Assembly: GCA_029855935.1 (NCBI GenBank)
Contig: JAGSHN010000018.1
Location: 76,547-140,546, forward strand
DNA from: Candidatus Thorarchaeota archaeon
GTDB lineage: Archaea; Asgardarchaeota; Thorarchaeia; Thorarchaeales; Thorarchaeaceae
Direction: 5' to 3'
DNA: 64,000 nucleotides
Made by a program: the position numbers and the translations under genes. Shown in pieces: positions 16,703 through 25,475 of this stretch (within the stretch, counting starts at the first letter, position 1; every line of letters begins with the position of its first letter). A model generated the notes under the pieces. That model ran no database searches. It was given only the letters and a program-made list of their open reading frames with translations, and was not told the origin of the DNA.

Positions 16703-17905
16703 TCAGAGTGATTGGCCCTCCTTCAGAACGAGGACCTCCGCCTCATTCACCTCTGCACGAATCCACAGCAGGTCCATCTTCTCCTCAGCTGGCGCAATCT
16801 CCTCAATTGGGGCGTGAATCGTAGGGTACTTCGGAGGAAGAACACAGCAGGAGGCAGCCTCGCTGGCAAACCTATAGGTCCCAATCTCTCGTGCCATCCG
16901 CTCGATCTCGACCTTGTCGTAGCCTATGCAAGGCCTTATGACGGGGGGGTCTGAGATGGCAGACGTCTCCACAAGCAGGTTCCGAGTTGTCTGAGAGGCC
17001 TGCTCGCCGATTATCTCTCCCGTCACAATGGCCTCGGCATTCTCCCTCCTCGCCACCTCGGCCGCGAGACGATACATATTCCTCCGGCAGAACACACAGG
17101 TCATACGTCGCGGCGCGTGGCGGAGTACCTCGGTCAGATCATCACCATGTGGCACGATGTACATCTTCACCTCTACACCGTGTATGAACCGACAGAGATG
17201 CCGTACTTGCTCGATGGCCACATTGACATTCGACCTGTCAGAGTACGGCGAGTTGTCGAAGTGGACAAACACGGGGACGGCCCCACGACGGATGATCTCG
17301 TACGCAGCAACAGGGGAGTCCAGACCACTGGAGATCATTATCACAACACGCCCCTCCATCCCGGTAGGAAGACCGCCAAGACCCTCCTCCGTCGTGTTGG
17401 CAACAAAGACCAAGTCATCACCAACCGGACATAGTGTCACGTTCAGGGCGGAGCCCGTGACAGGCTGGTCAGACGACTCAACCCTCGCAGCAAGCCCATC
17501 ATCTGAGAGGAGCGAACACGCCTGCTGCGCCAGAACAATGGCCGTGGAATCATCTCGTGACAGAGAGAAGACAACGCCGCCAGCGGCGGAGGCTCCCGCC
17601 TTTTGCTGCAGCATCTTTCGCACGGCTCTCGCGATGGCCCTGTCATTATGTGAAACCAGGACGCCGATACGAATCAGAGCAATGCCAAAGACGCGTCGTA
17701 GTGATGAGAGCAGAGGCTCCAAGTCACGCTCTCCAATGAAGACCGTGCCCTCGACCTTTGTGATCTCCCGCGGTCTGAGGCCAGTCTCACGCAGACACTC
17801 TTGAATTGACCTGAGCAAGAGATGGAGAAACCTCTCCCTCCGCGAGTCTCTCACGGCCGCGGTCCTTGTGGGCTCAATCAGGAGGCCCCATCTCTCTTCA
17901 GGCAT
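16703..17905 (-). CDS. thiI: ThiI-type tRNA 4-thiouridine synthase, without rhodanese domain
   Basis: ThiI activates U8 of tRNA with ATP and inserts sulfur. This 400-residue protein has an N-terminal ferredoxin-like and THUMP region (to about 180), then a PP-loop ATPase domain with SSGLDS at 192-197. Cysteines are C270 and C273 in TCVFC and C353/C354; a conserved cysteine in this domain takes part in sulfur transfer. The rhodanese domain of the E. coli enzyme is absent, as in most archaea. No thiamin genes adjoin, so the tRNA role is favoured. Confidence 0.85.
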   Translation of the reverse strand: MPEERWGLLIEPTRTAAVRDSRRERFLHLLLRSIQECLRETGLRPREITKVEGTVFIGERDLEPLLSSLRRVFGIALIRIGVLVSHNDRAIARAVRKMLQQKAGASAAGGVVFSLSRDDSTAIVLAQQACSLLSDDGLAARVESSDQPVTGSALNVTLCPVGDDLVFVANTTEEGLGGLPTGMEGRVVIMISSGLDSPVAAYEIIRRGAVPVFVHFDNSPYSDRSNVNVAIEQVRHLCRFIHGVEVKMYIVPHGDDLTEVLRHAPRRMTCVFCRRNMYRLAAEVARRENAEAIVTGEIIGEQASQTTRNLLVETSAISDPPVIRPCIGYDKVEIERMAREIGTYRFASEAASCCVLPPKYPTIHAPIEEIAPAEEKMDLLWIRAEVNEAEVLVLKEGQSL

Positions 17906-18039
17906 CTCTCATCACGACCAGGCTGGCTGTACCCTGCAACAGAGGTTGCCCTTTAACCTTACACGCTTAGGCAAGGCTTGCCACAGGACCGCTTGACATC
18001 CCTGATGGACACTCTTGTTCGCCACGCCATCGCCTGCGG

Positions 18040-19440
18040 TCAGCCTGGAGGCATTGCAGCCTGAGGAAGAGTCTCCCTGATGGCGAACCACAGAAGGAGA
18101 GCGGCGCCTATGCCGAGAGCACCCGCTGCCCAGAATGGTATCACAAGACCCTCAATGGCTATCCACGCAACGTAGAATGTCGTCAGTGAGAATACGCCGT
18201 AGAGCCAGCCGCCCAATATCGGGCCGACGGTGGCGCCAGCGTTGAAGAATGCCTGAATAGTCCCGAAGAGCTTGCCACGCAGCCTCCACGGCACTACGTC
18301 GGCCTGGATGGCACGCATCGCGGGCTGCGACGCTGACATAGCCGCGTTCTGAACAACCCAGACGACTCCGGTCTCGGTGAGGTTGCGTGTCAGGGGCAGC
18401 ATAAAGAGCCCTGCTCGTGCAGTGATGGCACCAACCACTGCAATGCCCTTTCGTCCGTGAGAGTCGGAATACCGTCCGGCGGGGATTGTGAAGAGCATGC
18501 CCACTGCACCAGCCCCTGATATGATGAACCCGATTGCACCAATGTCCGTGGTGATCTTGCTCATCAGGAACAGCTGAAAGAGTGGCTGGCCCATTCCCAT
18601 TGCCACTCCGTTGGCAACGGCCATCACATAGAGTACATTGACCATCCTGCGGGTCGTTGGGTCCATATCGTCCGAGATTGGGTCCGATTCTTCGGCAGAA
18701 GCATCCTCTTGGTCCTGCTGGTCAACGACCCGAAGCGGTGATATCTCGTTGGCCTTGGAGAGCGGCGCGGTCTCACTGAGGACAAACCAGGTGGCGATGA
18801 CAGATGGTACGACGAGCAATGCAGCAATGAAGTACGGGACTCTGAACACATCAGGCACGGGCAGAAGCAGCACATCCCTGCAGAAGTTATAGAGAAGGCC
18901 ACCCAGTCCGGGGCCGGCCACAAAGCCCACATTTGACACCATTATGTACAGGCCAAGGCCCTCCGCCCGTCGTGTCGGGCCGACAATGTCCATCAGAGCC
19001 GCCTCGGACGTGGGCCAGACCATCGCCGAAACAACGCCCTGCCCCGCACGTATCGCCAATAACTCCATCCAGTTGTGTGCCAGGCCGAACAGGATGAGCA
19101 GGATGACGTAACCAAGCAGCCCAGCGATGATTATGGGACGCCGCCCGCGACGATCAGACACCCCGCCCCAGTAGCGTGCGAGAAGCGTTCTTGTTCCCAT
19201 AAAGGCTGCCATCATCATTCCGAGAACAAAAGAGAACTGCGCAACAACCTCTGCCGGGACCGTGTAGCCAGCAGCTGGCGGTTGTGTCAGCCCTCCCTCG
19301 AGCGCGATGAGGTACAGAGCCATCGAGGGGGCCACTATGCCGAAGCCAAGCATCACAAGAAGGGCATTGATGGCGAGGACCATCACGCGCGGATTCAGAT
19401 AGAGGCTGTCCCCCGTACTTGAATGCCCCTGAATCCTCAT
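18040..19440 (-). CDS. MFS transporter
   Basis: This is a 12-helix major facilitator superfamily transporter of 466 residues from the preferred start. The family loop signature between helices 2 and 3 is visible as WGGVSDRRGRRP, and its counterpart in the second half is PAGRYSDSHGRKG. A central acidic cytoplasmic loop (EDASAEESDPISDD) links the halves. The open frame extends to 19512, but a TATA-like box lies inside that extension at about 19477-19484. ATG 19440, with GAGGA upstream, is therefore preferred. The substrate cannot be told; drug or metabolite efflux is the usual role of this type. Confidence 0.85.
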   Translation of the reverse strand: MRIQGHSSTGDSLYLNPRVMVLAINALLVMLGFGIVAPSMALYLIALEGGLTQPPAAGYTVPAEVVAQFSFVLGMMMAAFMGTRTLLARYWGGVSDRRGRRPIIIAGLLGYVILLILFGLAHNWMELLAIRAGQGVVSAMVWPTSEAALMDIVGPTRRAEGLGLYIMVSNVGFVAGPGLGGLLYNFCRDVLLLPVPDVFRVPYFIAALLVVPSVIATWFVLSETAPLSKANEISPLRVVDQQDQEDASAEESDPISDDMDPTTRRMVNVLYVMAVANGVAMGMGQPLFQLFLMSKITTDIGAIGFIISGAGAVGMLFTIPAGRYSDSHGRKGIAVVGAITARAGLFMLPLTRNLTETGVVWVVQNAAMSASQPAMRAIQADVVPWRLRGKLFGTIQAFFNAGATVGPILGGWLYGVFSLTTFYVAWIAIEGLVIPFWAAGALGIGAALLLWFAIRETLPQAAMPPG

Positions 19441-19474
19441 CGCGTAGTCCTCTATCACTGGGCGGCTATTCAAC

Positions 19475-19486
19475 CCTAATATAGGT
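19475..19486 (-). promoter_or_regulatory. TATA-like box for the MFS gene
   Basis: On the minus strand CCTATATTAGG sits about 40 bp before ATG 19440. It argues against the longer reading frame start at 19512. Confidence 0.5.
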
Positions 19487-19603
19487 AGCAGTACGCGCAG
19501 CGATAGTCGCACAAGGTGGGTACGGCATTATCACACAATCCAGTCAATTTCATTCATTCCAATGCAAGGGGTCGAGCCATCTAGATGAACCAGCCAAGTT
19601 CTG

Positions 19604-20545
19604 TCATAGGAACTGAATTACGATATCAATTATTATGATGATTGTGATAGCAATGAGATAGTACCTGCGGATTCTGTTGAATCTTGTGATCTCCTCGTCG
19701 ATTCCTCGAGAGATCTCGGATATCACTTCTATTGCATCGTGCATTCCCGACTCCGCATTCCTGTACAGATTGATTGCGTCTTCGAGGGTAAGATTTGGAT
19801 CACGAATCTCATCTCCTGGAGATGCAAGCACGATTGCTCTACACTGTTCTGCTTCTCTGTAGAGGTCCTCGGGTCGCATTCGGCTCCACTTCGTGGCTCC
19901 ATAGCGCGAGACTGCACTCATTGTCATTCCAAGGACACCAATGTAGAGAGAGGGAATGATGCATAGAAGTTCGAGGTAGTTGAGTCCCCAGGTGCCCGAC
20001 GCAAACAGAGCATTCGCCAAGTACGAATCAATTGCTGTTTCAGCATCAACGTAGTGCTGGAACAGATACAAGAGCACTGCCAACCCAATGACGAGTGCAT
20101 AGGGAGAGAATGAACCGGGATGCATAATTCGAAACATCGAGAGATTATACTCACGATAGCGAGACTCACTATTCTCGCTTGAGTGAAATACCACCGAGTT
20201 CGCCAGAAGAAAACTGGCATCCAGCCTCTCGGTGTTGAGCGAAATGGCATGCAGTGTGGCATCAGCAGCTTTCAGCACGCCTCTCAACATAAGGATGCTC
20301 GCTAGCAGGATTGCAGCTACACCAACACCAGTTGTCAGAACACCCATGCGGAGGAGAACACCTGTCCCTCCATTCATCGCCAACTCAACTGCTAACAGGA
20401 ATAGAAGTTCGGTGATGACAATAGAGTATGCAGCATCTTGCATCTTGCCTGAAACCCTGCCAAGCTTCTCCGGGTGTTCAATAGACTCAAGTGTGACACG
20501 AAACCGGCCCATTGCAGTATCAAGCTTGTCTTCTTCTCTGGACAT
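19604..20545 (-). CDS. Multi-pass membrane protein, last gene of the B-family cluster
   Basis: I do not recognise this 313-residue protein. It has about five membrane helices (near 42-60, 66-88, 150-166, 185-210 and 295-312). A helical, acidic cytoplasmic segment lies between the fourth and fifth (YREAEQCRAIV ... EITRFNRIRR). Codon use and local composition are more AT-rich than the housekeeping flanks. It is 36 bp downstream of the frameshifted B-family copy and on the same strand as the rest of the cluster, so it is probably co-transcribed with them. Confidence 0.6.
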   Translation of the reverse strand: MSREEDKLDTAMGRFRVTLESIEHPEKLGRVSGKMQDAAYSIVITELLFLLAVELAMNGGTGVLLRMGVLTTGVGVAAILLASILMLRGVLKAADATLHAISLNTERLDASFLLANSVVFHSSENSESRYREYNLSMFRIMHPGSFSPYALVIGLAVLLYLFQHYVDAETAIDSYLANALFASGTWGLNYLELLCIIPSLYIGVLGMTMSAVSRYGATKWSRMRPEDLYREAEQCRAIVLASPGDEIRDPNLTLEDAINLYRNAESGMHDAIEVISEISRGIDEEITRFNRIRRYYLIAITIIIIIDIVIQFL

Positions 20546-20581
20546 TTGCTTCTCACTCGACCATCTCTGGTTCGACCCCTA

Positions 20582-21518
20582 TCACATGAGTTGAACTATC
20601 GCATCGATCATGGCTATTATGCCAATTGCTGCTGCTGAGCAAGCGGCGAGACGGACCCAAATGTCAGGCGTATCCGATAGAGCCAGGGCTGCCGCACTTC
20701 CACCCAGCAGGTACTGGATTGCAGAAATAAAAGAGGGAATCTTGAATGGGGAGGCAGCTGACACAACATAACCGATGACAGAACCTATCACTGCATTGAA
20801 CGTCTTTCCAACCATTGAGTTGATTGCCATTAGTACTGTTCCAACACTAGCACGAAGAAATTCGAGAATCTCCTGAAAGGCATAGCCAATCACAGCTCCA
20901 ACCCCAAATGTGAGGATAGCACCGAGAATACTCAATAGGAGACTTCTAGAATGCCATTTTACGTAATATGCTCCGACAAAGAATAGGCCTGTCAGAACAG
21001 CAATTGCAGGAATTCTGACAGAGGCCCAATCTTGCTGGATTGACAATACGATGGGCGCTGTCTCTCCCAACGCAATGGACTGGTATCTCTCAACGATGGC
21101 ACCAACAAGACCCAGATCGGAGGTGAGAATACTCGCTACTGCGATACCACCTATTCCCGCTTCAATGGTTCCACCAATGGACAATACGTCCCTTCCTGCA
21201 TAGTCGCAAATTGCCTCCGAGTGGCAGGCCAGAACTATGTCTTTGCCAGGCGTTGTCTTTGTCCAGACACTAAACCTCTTCCAACTGACAGTCTCCCTGT
21301 TAACCAGAATCCCGGTCTCTGAGCCGTGAGAGAGCCACACGACTCTTCCACACAGTCCGGGAGATTGTCAAAACGTATTCCAAAGAACCGTACTCCACCA
21401 CTCGCACATCTGGTACGTTCTCAGTGATGGTCCGCACTGCTGTGTTCATCGCATGGTCATAGTCCATCACGACAATATCCGTCATCAAACGAAACAACGT
21501 AGAATCCATGTTTTTCAT
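20582..21518 (-). pseudogene. B-family gene with +1 frameshift (caspase/CHAT-like core plus membrane helices)
   Basis: The N-terminal part, from about 21518, reads the family's ENVPDVRVVEYGSLEYVLTI core in one frame. The rest (SHGSETGIL, DIVLACHS and about five membrane helices) continues in the next frame to 20582. Comparison with the intact copies at 22281 and 41623 places a single extra base in 21350-21356, just before GGAAGAGTCGTGTGG on the minus strand. The His-Gly and Cys positions survive. There is no signal peptide, unlike in the intact copies. It could be a true pseudogene or an assembly error. Confidence 0.8.
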
Positions 21519-21532
21519 TCTCACAGCGGGCC

Positions 21533-22252
21533 TCACAGCAGAATGAAAAACAGTGCTGAAAGCCAAAGAGAGAGTAGGAGAATCAATACCAGAAGACTTG
21601 GGTGCCAGCGTTGCGTACAGCACGGCATACCAAGCTGTCGCTCAAGATCTGCAAGAGCATACTGTGAAGGATCTCTGTTGGCAGAGGTTTCAGCTACTGT
21701 CTCCGCTGAGCTATGCCTGATTCGATTCATAACGTGGGCGAGCCACCAATCGTAGAAGACTATGAGAGCCGAACAACCAATACCTATGAACCCCACAAGA
21801 AGGAAGACTGTAGCAGTCTCAGTATTGCTCTGACTGAGACTGGCCACCAGCGTTGTGACCAGGGTGACAATCAGTGAAGTGATCACTCTTGGAACACCGA
21901 CCCGGGCTCTCTCACCAGGGAGGAGAGCAATTCTCTTGATGCGGTCATCCCAGTCCGGCCCGTTCTTCTCCGTCTGAGCAACGATTGCAATGGCAACTGA
22001 CACCCAGGTAGTCATCCTCGCAGATACTGCCATCCATAGCAAGAGTGCGATGGTCAAGACCATGCCCAGACAGATGGTTGCAGCCCCCAGTAGGGCGGAC
22101 AACAGTCCGGACTCAGTCGAGGGTGGTCCAACAACAACAAGACCGAGAATGAATATGCTGTACAGAATGGTCAGGTGAACACACGTCTCAAGGTAGTAGT
22201 CAATAGATGACGGGAGTTCCAGTTGGATTGGTCCGGTACTGAAACGACTCAT
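21533..22252 (-). CDS. Four-helix membrane protein of the B-family cassette (family A)
   Basis: This 239-residue membrane protein has helices at about 22-42, 49-75, 122-142 and 148-168, plus a C-terminal hydrophobic segment (about 215-238). A long cytoplasmic loop between the last two contains an acidic SSAETVAETSANRD stretch. It is not a family I know. It lies 28 bp after the B-family gene at 22281 and just before the frameshifted B copy. A remnant of the same A-then-B junction occurs at about 39105-39450, so A and B are an inherited pair. It may form a membrane complex with the B proteins. Confidence 0.65.
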   Translation of the reverse strand: MSRFSTGPIQLELPSSIDYYLETCVHLTILYSIFILGLVVVGPPSTESGLLSALLGAATICLGMVLTIALLLWMAVSARMTTWVSVAIAIVAQTEKNGPDWDDRIKRIALLPGERARVGVPRVITSLIVTLVTTLVASLSQSNTETATVFLLVGFIGIGCSALIVFYDWWLAHVMNRIRHSSAETVAETSANRDPSQYALADLERQLGMPCCTQRWHPSLLVLILLLSLWLSALFFILL

Positions 22253-22280
22253 TGCATCTCACACAGCTTATCATTGCACT

Positions 22281-23258
22281 CTATACGAGAAAAGTGTAGA
22301 TTGTCACAATAATGAAGTCAACTATTGAGACTGTCAGTATTGCTGCCGATGCTGCAAACGCTGCCCTGATCCACGGTTGAGCTATGGAAACAGTACAGCC
22401 AAAGAGAGATGCCACTCGTCCTGCTAGAAGTCCGAACAGGTATGCGGCGCCCGGCAACGCTCCTCCAATCACTCTCTGTATTGCAAGACCAACCAGAACA
22501 TTCACAATTGGTGAGACAACTGCAAGAAATGCTGCAGCTGAGGGGAAAAAGCACTGGAGCAGATAGAATCCTATGCCTCCCAGAAGAGTTAGAATGCCTG
22601 AGATGACCGTAACTAAGAGAGGAGGATATGCATAGCTTGCTACCGCCTCTGGAACTTCCTTTTCTGCAGCTCCAAAATACCACCAAGTGAGTAGGGCCAC
22701 CAAACCCGCCTTGACCGCAATCCACCATGGGGGCACGACACCTAGAAATTCTGGCACAACAGACCCCAGAACAAGACTGGTAGTTCTTTCCCATACAGCA
22801 CGAACAATATATCCAGTGGGACTGAGAAGATAGGCGACAAACAGTCCTCCAAGGGTCGCATCAATAGTACCACCGATACCTATGGCCTGTGAGGAAGAGA
22901 CATACTCATTGACTCTGTCAGACTCACAGGCAAGAACGATATCCCTACCGGGAGTCAGTGTTGTCAGACGACTGAACCTCTTCCACGTCATCATCCCGCT
23001 TCGGAGAAGAATCCCCTCCTCAGAGCCATGGGACACCCACACGACTCTTCCAAACGCTCGATGGATTGTCAATGCATAATCCAGCGAGCCGTACTCCACC
23101 ACCTGGACAGCAGGTGCATTCTCGGTGATAGTCCGGACCGCTGTGTTCACCGCACTGTCGCGATGCATCACCACAACAACATCAGCCATCACTGGTGCCG
23201 AGAGAGGCATGACCCACAGCGGGGACACCATCACGACCATCACAAGAATAATTCTCAA
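22281..23258 (-). CDS. B-family protein: signal peptide, caspase/CHAT-like core, multiple membrane helices
   Basis: This 325-residue protein begins with a signal-like segment (to about residue 25). A compact alpha/beta unit of about 90 residues follows: strand VVVVMH, helix, strand VQVVEYGS, helix, strand VVWVSHGS (H77-G78), then DIVLACES (C111). A strand ending in His-Gly followed by a strand ending in Ala-Cys is the catalytic layout of clan CD peptidases (caspase, gingipain, CHAT). Five or six membrane helices follow. This reading is inference from motif order; no family name is known to me. The start may be TTG 23258 or the ATG six codons on. It is the first gene of a minus-strand cluster and divergent from XPB. 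Confidence 0.65.
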   Translation of the reverse strand: MRIILVMVVMVSPLWVMPLSAPVMADVVVVMHRDSAVNTAVRTITENAPAVQVVEYGSLDYALTIHRAFGRVVWVSHGSEEGILLRSGMMTWKRFSRLTTLTPGRDIVLACESDRVNEYVSSSQAIGIGGTIDATLGGLFVAYLLSPTGYIVRAVWERTTSLVLGSVVPEFLGVVPPWWIAVKAGLVALLTWWYFGAAEKEVPEAVASYAYPPLLVTVISGILTLLGGIGFYLLQCFFPSAAAFLAVVSPIVNVLVGLAIQRVIGGALPGAAYLFGLLAGRVASLFGCTVSIAQPWIRAAFAASAAILTVSIVDFIIVTIYTFLV

Positions 23259-23465
23259 CAGAGTACGGTCACGACGACCGACCGACCTGGATTAGCCCGT
23301 GGGCTCACTCCGCTACCCACCAATCTCTCTCTCCCTCGTACATAGTGACTTGTTGAGTCTTCCAGTTGGGCAGATGGATATATGCTTTGTGGGCGGTCTT
23401 CAAGACCGAAAACATCTCCACGGGGACACTGCAACACGGGCTGAGATGATTGCGACCATCTGGCA
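23005..23465. repeat. Segmental duplication, copy 1 (B-gene 5' end and upstream region)
   Basis: This stretch matches 42514-42971 closely and in the same orientation. It includes the conserved N-terminal core of the B gene and about 200 bp of non-coding upstream sequence with a TATA-like box and a palindrome. Coding and non-coding parts are about equally conserved by eye. Confidence 0.85.
23377..23465 (+). ncRNA. Candidate non-coding transcript upstream of XPB, conserved in both copies
   Basis: A TATA-like GGATATATGC (about 23377-23386) is followed at start-site distance by the palindrome CGGTCTT-C-AAGACCG (23394-23408). About 60 bp of conserved sequence comes after it. The copy at about 42882-42971 keeps the TATA-like box, the palindrome (one mismatch) and the downstream sequence. 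A one-base length change there breaks any shared reading frame. This suggests an RNA or DNA element rather than a peptide. It could also be an upstream XPB promoter. Confidence 0.35.
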
Positions 23466-23520
23466 TAGACTGTCATCTTCAGTCCCTCCGGAGTGAATGT
23501 TGACTACTCCAGACGCCAGA

Positions 23521-23588
23521 CTGGACCCAGTGGAGTGACCCTCGCACGGGGCCGAATACCCCACCAATGGGAATTCGGCGGGGTCCAG
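23521..23588 (+). ncRNA. Highly structured leader element before XPB
   Basis: Perfect outer stem CTGGACCC (23521-23528) pairs with GGGTCCAG (23581-23588). It encloses a second perfect stem, GCCGAAT (23551-23557) with ATTCGGC (23573-23579), capped by CCCA/TGGG, plus a shorter CCC...GGG helix. The overall size of 68 nt and the branched fold are tRNA-like, but it lacks the T-loop and anticodon-loop consensus. It is absent from the duplicated segment at 43 kb. Confidence 0.35.
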
Positions 23589-23637
23589 AAACTATCAGTA
23601 TCGGGAAATATTCGCAGCAATCCAGACTTGCCTCTCT

Positions 23638-23779
23638 GGGGGTGAATACTTGTGGAGAATGAGCACAGACAGAAGACTTTATCACAGAAGAGAGTCGCCG
23701 CTCTGTGATTTCCGTGTGAACAGTTGATGGCGGCGTGGTGACAAAAACACACGAGGAGTACTGAGATGCCAAATCCTGC
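23638..23779. repeat. Segmental duplication, copy 1 (XPB leader and start codon)
   Basis: This matches 43051-43193 at about 90% by eye, including the TATA-like box, an 8-bp inverted repeat, the ribosome binding site and the first four XPB codons. The match ends in the sequence AATCCT of the XPB coding start. Confidence 0.9.
23678..23709 (+). promoter_or_regulatory. XPB promoter with operator-like inverted repeat
   Basis: A TTTATC box (23678-23683) overlaps the perfect inverted repeat ATCACAGA (23681-23688) / TCTGTGAT (23702-23709), spaced by 13 bp. It spans the zone where transcription should start, as expected of a repressor operator. Both arms are conserved in the copy at 43097-43125. Other non-coding parts of the 500-bp gap from 23259 hold the two structured elements listed separately. 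Confidence 0.5.
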
Positions 23780-25475
23780 GAATCCCCTCATAGTGCAGTC
23801 GGACAAGTCGGTCCTGCTTGAAGTGGACAACCCGCTCTACGAGGAGGCCAGAGACGCCCTCGCGAGATTTGCAGAGCTGGTCAAGAGTCCAGAGTACGTT
23901 CACACCTACAGAATAACACCACTCAGTCTGTGGAACGCCGCTGCCATCGGGATGACGCCAGACGAGGTCATAGAAACGCTCGAGCGGTACGCAAAGTACC
24001 CAATCCCTGGAAACATAGTCCGAGAGATCATCGACTATATGAGCAGGTACGGGCAGATCAGCCTCTACAAGGAGGGCGATATGCTCATCCTCGAGTGTGA
24101 GAGCGAGGACCTCTGCGAGGAGATCTGGGCCCACAAGCAGGTACGGGAACACCTGCTGGAGCGACTCGATGCAACGCGAATCCTTGTCGACCCCGCCAAG
24201 CGTGGCTTCGTCAAACACGCTCTCATCGAGATAGGCCATCCCGTCGAGGATGTCGCAGGATACATCGAGGGCGAGCCCCTTCCGTTCGAGCTACGGGAGA
24301 TCACTCTCTCAGGCAAGCCCTTCAGATTCAGGGAATACCAAAGGGATGCGATAGAGGCGTTCTATGCAGGCGGCGGGGAGCGCGGCGGCTCTGGAGTCAT
24401 CGTCCTTCCCTGTGGCGCCGGCAAGACGATTGTCGGCATCGGGGTGATGCATAAGCTTCAGACATCCACTCTTATTCTGTGTCCGAACGTGGTGGCTGTC
24501 AGACAGTGGATGGCAGAGCTGCTGGACAAGACCACGCTGACGGAGGACCAGATTGGCGAGTACTCAGGCGACACAAAGGACATCCGCCCTGTGACCGCAG
24601 CCACCTATCAGATACTCACCTGGAGAAAGTCGAAGACTGGCGACTTTGAGCACTTCAAGATCTTCGGAGAACGTAATTGGGGACTGATCATATACGACGA
24701 GGTGCACCTACTGCCCGCACCGGTGTTCAGGGTCACGGCTCAGATACAGGCCACCCGCAGACTCGGCCTCACCGCCACACTCGTGCGAGAGGACGGTCGT
24801 GAGGAGGAGGTCTTCAGCCTCATCGGGCCAAAGAGATACGATGTCCCGTGGAAACAGCTTGAGGAGCAGGGCTGGATTGCCACGGCCATCTGCTACGAGA
24901 TAAGAGTGGACCTGCCGGACAGCCTCAGAAGGAAGTACGCCTTGGCAGAGGACAGGAAGAAGTATAGAATTGCCGCTGAGAACCCGGTGAAGCTTGACAT
25001 CCTCAGGAAGATCGTGGAGTACCATCGTGACGACAATATCCTCATCATCGGGATGTATCTCGACCAGTTGAAACAGATAGCAGACATGCTGGGCGCACCT
25101 CTCATCACTGGCAAGACGAGCAATGCGGAGAGAGAGGCACTCTATGGGGCCTTCAAGAGGGGCGAGATCAAGGTCCTCGTCGTATCAAAGGTGGCCAACT
25201 TCGCTCTCGACCTGCCAGATGCCAATGTGGCCATCCAAGTGTCAGGCACCTTCGGGTCGAGACAGGAGGAGGCACAGAGGCTTGGCCGGATTCTCAGGCC
25301 CAAGTCGGATGGCAGCTTCGCAAGGTTCTACTCCATCATCACAAAGGACACACGCGATATGGACTTTGCAGCCAAGAGGCAGCTGTTCCTCACGGAGCAG
25401 GGATATCAGTATGTGATCGCATCGGGTGACGAGGAGATCTGGAAGACGCCACCAGAGACCTTCTTCAGGGCCTAG
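23766..25475 (+). CDS. xpb: XPB/Rad25-family DNA helicase
   Basis: This is a superfamily 2 helicase of 569 residues, homologous to the XPB subunit of TFIIH, used in DNA repair or promoter opening. Motif I PCGAGKT is at about 215-221, the DEVH box near 311-314, and the XPB-specific RED motif follows in LTATLVREDG near 337-346. Motif VI is in EEAQRLGRILRP. About 190 residues precede the helicase core and should hold the damage-recognition-like domain; archaeal XPBs are often nearer 450 residues. The ribosome binding site is GAGGAG 9 nt upstream. No bax1 nuclease gene adjoins. A Helicase_C_3 protein at 29846 is a possible partner. Confidence 0.92.
   Translation: MPNPANPLIVQSDKSVLLEVDNPLYEEARDALARFAELVKSPEYVHTYRITPLSLWNAAAIGMTPDEVIETLERYAKYPIPGNIVREIIDYMSRYGQISLYKEGDMLILECESEDLCEEIWAHKQVREHLLERLDATRILVDPAKRGFVKHALIEIGHPVEDVAGYIEGEPLPFELREITLSGKPFRFREYQRDAIEAFYAGGGERGGSGVIVLPCGAGKTIVGIGVMHKLQTSTLILCPNVVAVRQWMAELLDKTTLTEDQIGEYSGDTKDIRPVTAATYQILTWRKSKTGDFEHFKIFGERNWGLIIYDEVHLLPAPVFRVTAQIQATRRLGLTATLVREDGREEEVFSLIGPKRYDVPWKQLEEQGWIATAICYEIRVDLPDSLRRKYALAEDRKKYRIAAENPVKLDILRKIVEYHRDDNILIIGMYLDQLKQIADMLGAPLITGKTSNAEREALYGAFKRGEIKVLVVSKVANFALDLPDANVAIQVSGTFGSRQEEAQRLGRILRPKSDGSFARFYSIITKDTRDMDFAAKRQLFLTEQGYQYVIASGDEEIWKTPPETFFRA

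Noticed and set aside
23521-23588. 68-nt branched structure as a tRNA gene
   Set aside because: There is no T-loop GGTTCGAATC-type sequence, no T before the anticodon position and no D-loop GG; only the size and outer stem resemble a tRNA.
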